DNA of 5,514 nt from Sedimenticola sp. (GTDB taxonomy: Bacteria > Pseudomonadota > Gammaproteobacteria > Chromatiales > Chromatiaceae): positions 1-5,514 of the forward strand of contig JALWGP010000030.1 of the NCBI GenBank assembly GCA_027038775.1, in the 5' to 3' direction. The notes beneath the pieces are model-generated. The model ran no database searches. It was not told the origin of the DNA and worked only from the letters and a program-made list of their open reading frames with translations. Of the stretch, positions 1 through 5,382 are shown piece after piece; positions within the stretch are counted from its first letter, which is position 1, and each line of letters begins with the position of its first letter. Made by a program: the position numbers and the translations under genes.

Positions 1-799
1 GTCCTGGATCGAGCCCGAGCTGCGCGAACAGCAGGGAGAGCTGGAAGCGGCGGCCGAGGGCCGGCTGCCGAAACTGGTCGAGCTGAAGGACCTCAAGGGA
101 GACCTGCACTGCCACACCTCCGAGAGCGACGGCCGGGAGAGCCTGGAGGCCATGGCGCGGGCGGCGAAGGCGCTGGGCCACCGCTATCTCGCCATCACCG
201 AGCACAGCCAGCACCTGGGCGTGGCCCGCGGGCTCACGCCCGAGCGGCTGCTGGCCCACTGCGAGGCCATCGACCGGCTGAACGAGAAACTGAAAGGCGT
301 CCGCCTGCTCAAGGGGGTGGAGGTGGACATCCTCGAGGACGGCACCCTGGACATGCCCGACGAGGTGCTGGCCCGCCTGGACGTGGTGGTGGGCGCCATC
401 CACTTCGCCTTCGGCCTGTCGCGGAAGAAGCAGACCGAGCGGGTGATCCGCGCCATGGACAACCCCCGCTTCCACATCCTGGCCCATCCCACGGCGCGGC
501 TCATCGGCAGGCGCCGGGCCTGCGACCTGGACATGGAGCGGATCATGGACGCCGCCCTGGAGCGGGGCTGTTACCTGGAGCTCAACGCCCAGCCCCAGCG
601 GCTGGACCTGAACGATCTCCACTGCCGCATGGCGAAGGAGCGGGGGCTCAAGGTGGTGATCTCCACCGATGCCCACAGCAGCGGGCAGCTCCAGTACCTC
701 CGCCACGGCGTTGGCCAGGCGCGGCGCGGCTGGCTGGAAAAGGGGGACGTGCTCAACACGCTGGGATTGAACTCCTTTCTACGGGCGCTGAAACGCTGA
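1..799 (+). CDS. polX: DNA polymerase/3'-5' exonuclease PolX, C-terminal part (PHP domain), 5' end outside window
   Basis: The reading frame is open from base 2 to the TGA at 797-799 and gives 265 residues; the start lies left of the window. Bacterial PolX joins a family X polymerase core, which fills short gaps in base excision repair, to a C-terminal PHP metal-dependent exonuclease. Only the end of the linker and the whole PHP domain are present. The expected PHP metal ligands are all visible (numbered from the first codon at base 2): His36 and His38 in DLHCHT, Glu67-His68 in ITEHS, Glu107 in KGVEVDIL, His134 in GAIHF, His162 in LAHPTARLIGRR, and Asp223 and His225 in STDAHS. The lead-in WIEPELRE followed by LPKLVELKDLKGDLH is typical of PolX rather than of histidinol phosphatase or YcdX-type PHP proteins. 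The exonuclease site therefore looks intact. The next gene converges on it, so polX is the last gene of its unit here. Confidence 0.93.
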   Translation, partial: SWIEPELREQQGELEAAAEGRLPKLVELKDLKGDLHCHTSESDGRESLEAMARAAKALGHRYLAITEHSQHLGVARGLTPERLLAHCEAIDRLNEKLKGVRLLKGVEVDILEDGTLDMPDEVLARLDVVVGAIHFAFGLSRKKQTERVIRAMDNPRFHILAHPTARLIGRRRACDLDMERIMDAALERGCYLELNAQPQRLDLNDLHCRMAKERGLKVVISTDAHSSGQLQYLRHGVGQARRGWLEKGDVLNTLGLNSFLRALKR

Positions 800-817
800 T
801 ACAGGGCTATCGGAGGC

Positions 818-832
818 GGCCGCTGCGCGGCC
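818..832. other. GC-rich hairpin between convergent polX and HAD genes
   Basis: GGCCGC (818-823) and GCGGCC (827-832) form a perfect 6-bp stem with a TGC loop, 19 bp after the polX stop. Only two T residues follow on the plus strand, and none on the minus strand. It may stall or end transcription from both sides, but it is not a canonical intrinsic terminator. A smaller inverted repeat (GGCC, 862-865 and 870-873) lies nearer the HAD gene. Confidence 0.35.
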
Positions 833-884
833 TTGTGGAGCCAAAGACGGAGACCCGCCAAGGCCGTCAGGCCGCCGCGGGCAA

Positions 885-1502
885 TCATTGTGGCAGGAAC
901 CGGTCCAGCGCTTCCCTGAACGCTTCCGTGTTCTCAAACCGCAGTGCCTTCATGCCGGCCCGGCGGGCCCGCTCCACGTTGCCCGGCGAGTCGTCGATGA
1001 AAAGAACTTCGCCGGGCTCCACGCCCATCCGGCAGGCCACCACCCGGAAGGTGCGTGGATCCCGCTTGCCCATGCCGAGGTGGTGGCTGTTGAAGACCCG
1101 GTCGAAGTGGTGGAAGAAGCGATCCCGCGCCTCCAGCCGGTCGAGCCAGTCGGTCTGGTCGCTGAGGATCGCCACCCGGAAGCCCCGGCTGCGCAACTCG
1201 TCCACCAGCGCCAGCATCTCCGGGCGCAGCCGGAAACGCTGGAGGATCTCCTCGCGCAGCCGGGCCTCGTCGCCGGTGATGCCGGTACGGGCCTCGAGCA
1301 GCCTCCAGAAGTCCGCCTCCGTGCCCCTTCCCGTCACGTAGCCGCTGTCGTAGACCGCATCCATGCCCTGGCGGAGCATCCAGTCCGGGTCCAGGCCGTG
1401 GCGGCGGGCGATCTCCGCCAGCCCCTCGCGGAAGCCCTCCTCGGCGAGCACGCCGCCGTAGTCGAAGAGCAGGGTGGTGATCGGCTTCTCTTCCGGTTCC
1501 AT
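885..1502 (-). CDS. HAD-superfamily hydrolase (haloacid dehalogenase-like, subfamily IA)
   Basis: A 205-residue protein from ATG at 1502-1500 to TGA at 887-885. The HAD catalytic motifs are in order: motif I FDYGGVL with nucleophile Asp14, motif II ILSDQT with Ser114, motif III Lys146 in GMGKRDPRTF, and motif IV FIDDSPGNVERA with Asp170-Asp171. The helical stretch between motifs I and II (about residues 20-100) fits a C1 cap. Such proteins are cytosolic, mostly small-molecule phosphatases acting through a phospho-aspartate intermediate; the substrate cannot be read from the sequence. The position two after the nucleophile is Gly16 rather than the usual Asp, as in YihX-like members. That would remove the standard general acid and may reduce or alter phosphatase activity. 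No Shine-Dalgarno is seen before the chosen ATG. An in-frame ATG at 1550-1548 would add 16 residues not needed for the fold. The gene runs head-to-head with the Nudix gene. Confidence 0.88.
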   Translation of the reverse strand: MEPEEKPITTLLFDYGGVLAEEGFREGLAEIARRHGLDPDWMLRQGMDAVYDSGYVTGRGTEADFWRLLEARTGITGDEARLREEILQRFRLRPEMLALVDELRSRGFRVAILSDQTDWLDRLEARDRFFHHFDRVFNSHHLGMGKRDPRTFRVVACRMGVEPGEVLFIDDSPGNVERARRAGMKALRFENTEAFREALDRFLPQ

Positions 1503-1536
1503 GGCAGGTACATTGGGGCCTTTCGGGCTGCCGTGC

Positions 1537-1540
1537 AAGG
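1537..1540 (+). promoter_or_regulatory. Shine-Dalgarno-like AAGG setting the Nudix start
   Basis: AAGG lies 8 nt before the ATG at 1549. The frame is open further upstream to a GTG at 1474. That extension would run antisense into the HAD gene and has no conserved content, so this site favours the ATG at 1549. Confidence 0.5.
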
Positions 1541-1548
1541 TCTGGTTC

Positions 1549-1968
1549 ATGGTTCTGTCTGCCGGAGTGGTCGTCATACGCAGGGAGGGGGAAAGCTGCC
1601 GCTTCCTGCTGCTGCGGGTCTTCAACTACTGGGACTTCCCGAAAGGGGAGGTGGAGCCGGGAGAGGACCCGCTGGTGGCGGCGAGGCGGGAGGTGAGGGA
1701 GGAGACCGGCATCGCCGAGCTCGAGTTTCCCTGGGGGGAGATCTTCGTCGAGACCGAGCCCTACGGCAGCAGCCGGCGGCGCAAGGTGGCGCGCTACTAC
1801 CTGGCGGAGACGGCGGTGCGGGAGGTGGAACTGCCGGTCAACCCGGAACTCGGCAGGCCCGAGCACGACGAGTACCGCTGGGCGACCTACGAGGAGGCAA
1901 GGAGGCTGCTGGGCGAACGGGTCGGGAAGGTGCTGCGCTGGGCGGCGGAGCGGAGCGGTTGCCGCTGA
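1549..1968 (+). CDS. Nudix hydrolase, diadenosine tetraphosphatase (NUDT2)-like
   Basis: A 139-residue protein. Residues 33-55 match the Nudix box GX5EX7REUXEEXGU exactly: Gly33, Glu39, Arg47-Glu48, Glu51-Glu52 and Gly54-Ile55, the acidic residues being the magnesium-binding catalytic helix. The preceding YWDFPKGEVEPGE and the short length resemble asymmetric Ap4A hydrolases of the NUDT2 type, which cut Ap4A to AMP and ATP. MutT-type sanitising enzymes and other NDP-X pyrophosphatases share the box, so the substrate is inferred only. The segment GRPEHDEYRWATYEEA near the C-terminus is the usual late strand-helix of the fold. The start was chosen from the first strand (VLSAGVVVIRR) and the AAGG site ahead of it. 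The gene ends 3 bp before the convergent folE2 stop and has no same-strand neighbour, so it is probably monocistronic. No promoter can be assigned with confidence; it would lie inside the HAD coding region. Confidence 0.9.
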   Translation: MVLSAGVVVIRREGESCRFLLLRVFNYWDFPKGEVEPGEDPLVAARREVREETGIAELEFPWGEIFVETEPYGSSRRRKVARYYLAETAVREVELPVNPELGRPEHDEYRWATYEEARRLLGERVGKVLRWAAERSGCR

Positions 1969-1971
1969 GGA

Positions 1972-2772
1972 TCACCCCTTCACGCGCTCGATGAGGGCGT
2001 AGGCGGAGTGGTTGTGGATGGATTCGAAGTTCTCTGCTTCCACGGTGTAGGCGCGGATGCGGGAATCCTCGTTGAGGCGGCGGGCCACGTCGCGCACCAT
2101 GTCCTCCACGAACTTGGGGTTGTCGTAGGCGTGCTCGGTGACGTATTTCTCGTCGGGTCGCTTGAGCAGGCCGTAGAGCTGGCTGGAGGCCTCGCTCTCC
2201 ACCAGGTCGATGATGTCCTCGATCCAGACGAAGTCGTCGCTGCTCACGGTGACGGTGACGTGGGAGCGCTGGTTGTGGGCGCCCCGGTCGGAGATGGACT
2301 TGGAACAGGGGCAGAGGCTCGTCACCGGCACCACCACCCGGGTGAACATGCTGGGCGTGCCATCCTTCACCTCGCCGATGAGGGTCACCTCGTAGTCGAG
2401 CAGGCTCTTCACCCCGGAGACGGGGGCGGTCTTCTCCACGAAGAAGGGGAAGGTCATCTCGATGTGGCCCGCCTCCGACTCCAGCCGCTCCACCATCTCC
2501 ACCAGCATCTCCTTGAAGGAGTTCACCGAGATCTCGCGCTCGTGGTTGTTGAGGATCTCCACGAAGCGGGACATGTGGGTGCCCTTGAAGTTGTGGGGCA
2601 GGAAGACGTACATGTTGAAGCTGGCGATGGTGTGCTGCTCGCCTTCGCTGCGGTCCTTTACCCGCACCGGGTGGCGGATGTCCTTGATGCCCACGCGGTC
2701 GATGGCGATTTCCCGGGTGTCGGGGCTGCCCTGGACGTCCTCGATTTCGGTGGTGCTGCAGTGGCTGGTCAT
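1972..2772 (-). CDS. folE2: GTP cyclohydrolase I type IB (FolE2)
   Basis: A 266-residue protein, the normal length for the FolE2/GCYH-IB family. It converts GTP to 7,8-dihydroneopterin triphosphate, the first step of tetrahydrofolate synthesis (and of queuosine-type precursors), in the cytosol. Hallmarks are the N-terminal block [11 protein letters not shown] with [10 protein letters not shown], the SLCPCSK segment around Cys154, GAHNQRSH with His166, Glu208 in [11 protein letters not shown], and His253 in [11 protein letters not shown]. From memory, the Neisseria enzyme's metal ligands are Cys147, His159, Glu201 and His246; all four map here with the same offset of 7, so the site looks complete. 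Unlike zinc-dependent FolE, this type can work with other divalent metals, and it is often induced by zinc shortage. The ATG at 2772 has no Shine-Dalgarno, but no alternative start fits the conserved N-terminus. The gene lies 119 bp downstream of ispA on the same strand and is convergent with the Nudix gene. Confidence 0.97.
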   Translation of the reverse strand: MTSHCSTTEIEDVQGSPDTREIAIDRVGIKDIRHPVRVKDRSEGEQHTIASFNMYVFLPHNFKGTHMSRFVEILNNHEREISVNSFKEMLVEMVERLESEAGHIEMTFPFFVEKTAPVSGVKSLLDYEVTLIGEVKDGTPSMFTRVVVPVTSLCPCSKSISDRGAHNQRSHVTVTVSSDDFVWIEDIIDLVESEASSQLYGLLKRPDEKYVTEHAYDNPKFVEDMVRDVARRLNEDSRIRAYTVEAENFESIHNHSAYALIERVKG

Positions 2773-2809
2773 GGGAGGGTGGATCGGTGCTCTGGGATGG
2801 AAGCCGGCT

Positions 2810-2838
2810 ATTTTAGTCCTCCCGGGGGCTTTAGGGAA
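2810..2838 (-). promoter_or_regulatory. Weak candidate promoter for folE2 in the ispA-folE2 gap
   Basis: The 119-bp gap (2773-2891) holds a small AT-rich island in otherwise GC-rich DNA. On the minus strand TAAAAT (2815-2810) is a 5/6 match to the -10 box. TTCCCT sits 17 bp upstream as a poor (3/6) -35. The short inverted repeat AGGGA-AA-TCCCT (2833-2844) overlaps the -35 position and could be an operator. I see no good terminator after ispA, so read-through from the upstream unit is also possible. Confidence 0.3.
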
Positions 2839-2891
2839 ATCCCTGTTTTCCTCGCGATTCGTGGCGAAGGGGACCGGACCTCACCCTTCCG

Positions 2892-3815
2892 TCAGTGGCT
2901 CCGTTCCACCACGTAACGGGCCAGCTCGCGCAGGTGTCCGGCTTCGGGACCGAAGCCGGAGAGGGCCTCGAGCGCCTCGTCGAGCAGTTCCGCGGCCTTC
3001 TCGCGTGCCCCCTCGAGCCCCAGCAGGCTGGTGTAGGTGGGCTTGTTGGCCGCCTCGTCCTTGCCCCGGGTCTTGCCCAGGGTGTGGGTGTCGGCCACCA
3101 CGTCGAGGATATCGTCCTGGACCTGGAAGGCGAGGCCCACCGCCTTGGCGTAGCGGTCCAGCGGCCGGAGAAGCTCTTCGCCGGCGCCGGCCGAGAGCGC
3201 CCCGAGCTGGATGCTGGCGCGGATCAGGGCGCCGGTCTTGTGGATGTGCATGTTCTCCAGCTCGGGCAGGGTCATGCTGCGTCCCACGGCATCGATGTCC
3301 AGGGCCTGGCCGCCCGCCATGCCGCGGGAGCCGCTGGCGCGTGCAAGGATGCGGACCATCGCGAGGCGGCGTTCCAGATCCGTCCCGTCCCCTTCGCACA
3401 GCAGCTCGAAGGCCATGGACTGCAGGGCGTCCCCCACCAGGATGGCGGTGGCCTCGTCATAGGCCCGGTGGCAGGTGGGCTTGCCGCGGCGCAGGTCGTC
3501 GTCGTCCATGGCGGGCAGGTCGTCGTGCACCAGCGAGTAGCTGTGAATCAGTTCCACCGCGCAGGCGGCGCGGTCCATCGCCTCCAGGGCGCCGCCGGCG
3601 GCGATGCCTGCGGCATAGACCAGCAGGGGGCGGACCCGCTTGCCGCCGTTGAACGTGGCGTAGCGCATGGCCTCGTGCAGGCGCCGGGGCAGGCTGGTCT
3701 CCGCGGGCAGGAAGCGGGCCAGCTTACGGTTGACCCGGTCGGCGCAGGCGCAGGCAAACTCCGGGAAGGGCTGGTCAGCCGGGCTGATCGGGTTCGAAGG
3801 GTTCAGGTTCTGCAT
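2892..3815 (-). CDS. ispA: Farnesyl diphosphate synthase (short-chain trans-prenyltransferase)
   Basis: A 307-residue protein starting at ATG 3815-3813. It condenses DMAPP/IPP stepwise to farnesyl diphosphate, the precursor of quinone side chains, undecaprenyl phosphate and other terpenoids. Family landmarks are in order: GGKRVRP (57-63), the first aspartate-rich motif HDDLPAMDDDDLRRG with Asp98, Asp99 and Asp104, GMAGGQ (165-170), the KTG motif (193-195), and the second aspartate-rich motif QDDILD with Asp234, Asp235 and Asp238. The four-residue spacing in the first motif (DDxxxxD) and the Tyr at position -5 are those of bacterial type II FPP synthases, so FPP rather than GGPP is the likely product. 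The start overlaps the end of xseB by 41 bp with a purine-rich stretch (GGAAAAGAG) ahead of it, which suggests translational coupling. Downstream, the usual partner dxs is not adjacent; folE2 follows instead. Confidence 0.97.
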   Translation of the reverse strand: MQNLNPSNPISPADQPFPEFACACADRVNRKLARFLPAETSLPRRLHEAMRYATFNGGKRVRPLLVYAAGIAAGGALEAMDRAACAVELIHSYSLVHDDLPAMDDDDLRRGKPTCHRAYDEATAILVGDALQSMAFELLCEGDGTDLERRLAMVRILARASGSRGMAGGQALDIDAVGRSMTLPELENMHIHKTGALIRASIQLGALSAGAGEELLRPLDRYAKAVGLAFQVQDDILDVVADTHTLGKTRGKDEAANKPTYTSLLGLEGAREKAAELLDEALEALSGFGPEAGHLRELARYVVERSH

Positions 3816-4020
3816 CGAGGCTCTTTTCCGAGAGGATCTTCACTTTCTGCTCCGCCTCTTCCAGTGAGCGCTGGCAGCTGCGCGTGAGGGTGATTCCCCG
3901 TTCGAAGAGTTTCAGCGCCTGCTCCAGCGGCAGGTCGCCCTGCTCGAGCTGGTTCACCACCTCCTCCAGCTCCTCCAGGGCCTCTTCGAGGGGAGGGTTT
4001 TTTGGTTTCCTGGGACTCAT
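3775..4020 (-). CDS. xseB: Exodeoxyribonuclease VII small subunit
   Basis: An 81-residue protein from ATG 4020-4018, matching the roughly 80-residue family length. XseB binds in several copies to the large subunit XseA. The complex degrades single-stranded DNA from both ends in repair and recombination; xseA is not in this window. The protein is almost entirely helical and charged. The family core is clear: LEEALEELEEVVNQLE (11-26), then GDLPLEQAL (28-36), FERGITL (39-45) and EEAEQKVKIL (54-63), closely following the Escherichia coli pattern. An in-frame TTG at 4038-4036 would add six residues (LPDGQP) and is less likely. No strong Shine-Dalgarno is seen; GGACGG is the best purine stretch. 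The gene sits 27 bp after the DUF308 gene and overlaps ispA, so it is the middle gene of a three-gene unit. Confidence 0.96.
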   Translation of the reverse strand: MSPRKPKNPPLEEALEELEEVVNQLEQGDLPLEQALKLFERGITLTRSCQRSLEEAEQKVKILSEKSLDAEPEPFEPDQPG

Positions 4021-4047
4021 GGGCTGACCGTCCGGCAAATGGAAAAG

Positions 4048-4560
4048 CTAACCGGGCCGGCGGCCCGTGGTCAACATCAGCAGCGCGACACCGTCCAGCA
4101 GCAGGCTGATGCCCACCATCAATCCCACCAGCCAGTCGGAGTGGAAAGGCCAGCCACCGATGAAGACCAGGGCCAGCACCAGGGAGACCAGCCCGTTGCC
4201 CAGCGTCCAGGCCCACCCGGGCAGGGGGCGCAGCTCCAGCCCGAGGAGGAGGCTGGCGAAGCCGTCCATGAGGAAGTAGACGATGAGCAGCAGGCCGATG
4301 GCCGCGGTGCCGGCCTTGGGATAGAAGGCGATCAGCAGGCCGAGGACGACGAGGATTGCGGGCTTCATCCAGCCGGTGCTGGTGCGGGTGTAGCTCGACC
4401 AGGCCACCCAGGCGGAGAGCACGCCCGCCAGGATCAGCAGCAGGGCGATGAGCAGCGAGAGCGCCAGCCCCATCACGCGGGGCAACACCACGCCGGCCAG
4501 CCCCACCACCACCAGCAGCAGGCCCGCGGTGCGCAGGCGCCTGCGGGTGGTCTCGTCCAT
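4048..4560 (-). CDS. HdeD/DUF308 family six-helix inner-membrane protein
   Basis: A 170-residue protein from ATG 4560-4558 to TAG 4050-4048. After a short, positively charged N-terminus (MDETTRRRLR) there are six hydrophobic helices at about residues 11-30, 31-54, 66-80, 83-107, 116-136 and 143-163. The two halves look alike: helix 4 carries LLLIVYFLMDGF and helix 6 GISLLLDGV. This internal duplication and the DG motif are typical of the DUF308 repeat found in HdeD, an acid-resistance membrane protein of Escherichia coli whose mechanism is unclear. The cellular role here is unknown. An in-frame GTG at 4587-4585 would add nine residues (LTGQLLIA); its nearest purine stretch, AGGA, is only 2 nt away, so the ATG is preferred, although it too lacks a Shine-Dalgarno. 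The gene heads the xseB-ispA unit with a 27-bp gap and is divergent from rimP. Confidence 0.85.
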   Translation of the reverse strand: MDETTRRRLRTAGLLLVVVGLAGVVLPRVMGLALSLLIALLLILAGVLSAWVAWSSYTRTSTGWMKPAILVVLGLLIAFYPKAGTAAIGLLLIVYFLMDGFASLLLGLELRPLPGWAWTLGNGLVSLVLALVFIGGWPFHSDWLVGLMVGISLLLDGVALLMLTTGRRPG

Positions 4561-4623
4561 GGCGATGAGCAGTTGTCCGGTGAGCACGGTCCTGGCAGGT
4601 TATTTCAAGGAAGGCAGGCTTGG

Positions 4624-4632
4624 ATTATGCCA
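4624..4632 (-). promoter_or_regulatory. Extended -10 promoter candidate for DUF308-xseB-ispA
   Basis: On the minus strand TGGCATAAT reads as an extended -10 element (TGn plus a 5/6 match to TATAAT). It lies 63 bp before the DUF308 ATG, with transcription predicted to begin near 4617. No good -35 is present 16-18 bp upstream, which an extended -10 can tolerate. A perfect small hairpin, CCCCA-GGT-TGGGG (4640-4652), occupies the spacer region. Confidence 0.45.
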
Positions 4633-4664
4633 GAGTCGTCCCCAGGTTGGGGTTCGAGTTCGGT

Positions 4665-4689
4665 GCCGGGTGCAATCTGGCCGCCCGGC
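4665..4689. repeat. Inverted repeat between the divergent promoters
   Basis: GCCGGGTG (4665-4672) pairs with CGCCCGGC (4682-4689), eight base pairs including one G-T, around a 9-nt loop. It has no T-tract on either strand and so is not a terminator. It lies between the leftward and rightward promoters, where it could be an operator or simply a GC-rich chance structure. Confidence 0.3.
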
Positions 4690-4711
4690 GCGACCGCGAG
4701 GCTCACGCCGC

Positions 4712-4740
4712 TTGACGTTCCCGGGCAAAACCACTATGAT
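4712..4740 (+). promoter_or_regulatory. Strong sigma-70 promoter for the rimP-nusA operon
   Basis: TTGACG (4712-4717, 5/6 match to the -35) and TATGAT (4735-4740, 5/6 match to the -10) are separated by exactly 17 bp. Transcription should begin near 4746-4748, about 155 nt before the rimP ATG. This is the best promoter match I found in the window. The GC-rich stretch CCGCGCAGCG just after the -10 resembles a stringent-type discriminator, so control by ppGpp is possible but is inferred. Confidence 0.8.
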
Positions 4741-4827
4741 CCGCGCAGCGTGACAGGGCAGGGTTGCCCGAAGCGGTTGCTCAGGCAAGGTTCGGAGCAG
4801 TGGCAGGGAAGGAAGTTTGTTTCCAGG

Positions 4828-4849
4828 AGCCCCGGTTACGGGGTTTTTT
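4828..4849 (+). terminator. Intrinsic terminator 1 in the rimP leader
   Basis: CCCCG (4830-4834) pairs with CGGGG (4839-4843) around the loop GTTA. The stem can be extended by A-T and G-T pairs at its base. Six T residues (4844-4849) follow immediately. This is a textbook rho-independent terminator placed upstream of, not after, a coding gene. Confidence 0.85.
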
Positions 4850-4865
4850 GTTGCGGTTGGTACGG

Positions 4866-4890
4866 AAATGGGCCTTGCGCCCATTTTTTT
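4866..4890 (+). terminator. Intrinsic terminator 2 in the rimP leader
   Basis: AAATGGGC (4866-4873) and GCCCATTT (4879-4886) form a perfect 8-bp stem around CTTGC. The seven-T run 4884-4890 supplies the end of the stem and the U-tract. It ends 12 nt before the rimP ATG, so rimP's ribosome site directly follows it. Together with terminator 1 it implies that rimP expression from the mapped promoter depends on read-through. Confidence 0.85.
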
Positions 4891-4902
4891 GTTTGCGGGG
4901 AA

Positions 4903-5361
4903 ATGCAGAAGAGCTCCAAGGCGATCCGGGATCTGGTGCGCGGGGTGGTGGAACCCATGGGCTACGAGCTGGTGGGTGTCGAGTACCTCACCGGCCAGCC
5001 TGGCGGAAACCTGCTCCGGGTCTACATCGACCGGGAAGAGGGCATCACCCTGGACGACTGCGCCGCCGTGAGCCACCAGCTCAGCGGCGTGCTGGACGTG
5101 GAGGATCCCATTCCCGGGAACTACACCCTGGAGATCTCGTCTCCCGGACTGGATCGGCCGCTGTTCGAGCCGGAGCACTTCGAGCGGTACGCGGGAAAGA
5201 AGGTGAACATCCGCCTCGAATCGTCGGTGCACGGCCGGCGCAGGTACAAGGGCACGCTGCTGGGCATCGGGGACGGCAGGGTGCAGGTGGAGGTGGACGG
5301 CGAGGTCCATTCGCTGGACCTGGACGAGATACGCGACGCGCGCCTGGTTCCGGAATTTTGA
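4903..5361 (+). CDS. rimP: Ribosome maturation factor RimP
   Basis: A 152-residue protein (Escherichia coli RimP has about 150) that assists maturation of the 30S subunit in the cytosol. Residues 8-70 form the N-terminal alpha/beta domain: VEPMGYELVGVEY (16-28), LLRVYIDREEGITLDDC (37-53) and the conserved VSHQLSGVLDVEDPIPG. The signature LEISSPGLDRPL spans 76-87. The C-terminal SH3-like barrel runs from about 93 to the end and closes with the usual DLDEIRDARLVPEF. The start at ATG 4903 gives the conserved length. The frame is open far upstream, but that extension crosses both terminators and the antisense of the DUF308 gene. Ribosome binding is unclear: GGGG stands only 2 nt before the ATG. 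The gene is followed by nusA after 21 bp, the standard order. Confidence 0.97.
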   Translation: MQKSSKAIRDLVRGVVEPMGYELVGVEYLTGQPGGNLLRVYIDREEGITLDDCAAVSHQLSGVLDVEDPIPGNYTLEISSPGLDRPLFEPEHFERYAGKKVNIRLESSVHGRRRYKGTLLGIGDGRVQVEVDGEVHSLDLDEIRDARLVPEF

Positions 5362-5382
5362 TTTCATGAGGGTTTCAACACG

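Larger units (their letters stand above)
4747..4902 (+). ncRNA. rimP 5' leader with hairpins and tandem terminators (probable attenuator)
   Basis: The transcript from the 4712-4740 promoter would carry about 155 nt before rimP. It holds a hairpin at 4768-4795 (outer stem CCGAA/TTCGG, inner stem TTGC/GCAA, loop TCAG), then a purine-rich stretch, then two intrinsic terminators. RNA ending at the first terminator would be about 100 nt. In enterobacteria a tRNA-fMet gene (metY) followed by terminators occupies this place; no cloverleaf can be folded here. A terminator-bearing rimP leader has been described computationally as an attenuator in gammaproteobacteria, and this region could belong to that class. 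I could not align it to that family. A free small RNA is the alternative. Together with 4561-4746, this accounts for the 342 bp without a coding gene. Confidence 0.6.

Noticed and set aside
888..1994. Long plus-strand open frame (368 codons) opposite the HAD gene and across the Nudix gene
   Set aside because: It is a GC-rich shadow: low-complexity Ala/Gly/Arg/His-rich translation with no recognisable motif, opposite two genes with complete catalytic motifs.
2773..2891. Possible Zur operator for folE2
   Set aside because: FolE2 genes are often zinc-regulated, but no AT-rich palindrome of the Zur type (GTTATA...TATAAC) is present in the gap.
2008..2916. Plus-strand open frame of 302 codons opposite folE2
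   Set aside because: Its translation is Val/His/Gly/Ala-rich with no domain, as expected for the antisense of a high-GC gene; FolE2 on the other strand is unmistakable.
2895..3887. Plus-strand open frame of 330 codons opposite ispA
   Set aside because: Same antisense artefact; the opposite strand carries both aspartate-rich motifs of a prenyl diphosphate synthase.
4640..4690. GGTTCGAGTTC (4651-4661) resembles a tRNA T-arm
   Set aside because: The flanking bases do not form the T stem, and no acceptor, D or anticodon arms can be folded around it.
4807..4815. GGAAGGAAG resembles the core of bacterial SRP (4.5S) RNA
   Set aside because: The surrounding sequence lacks the paired GGUC/AGCC arms of the SRP hairpin, and the rest of the leader does not fold as SRP RNA.
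4039..4902. Open frame upstream of and in phase with rimP, suggesting a large N-terminal extension
   Set aside because: The extension is Gln/Gly/Pro-rich antisense of the DUF308 gene and crosses a promoter and two terminators; RimP has normal length from ATG 4903.
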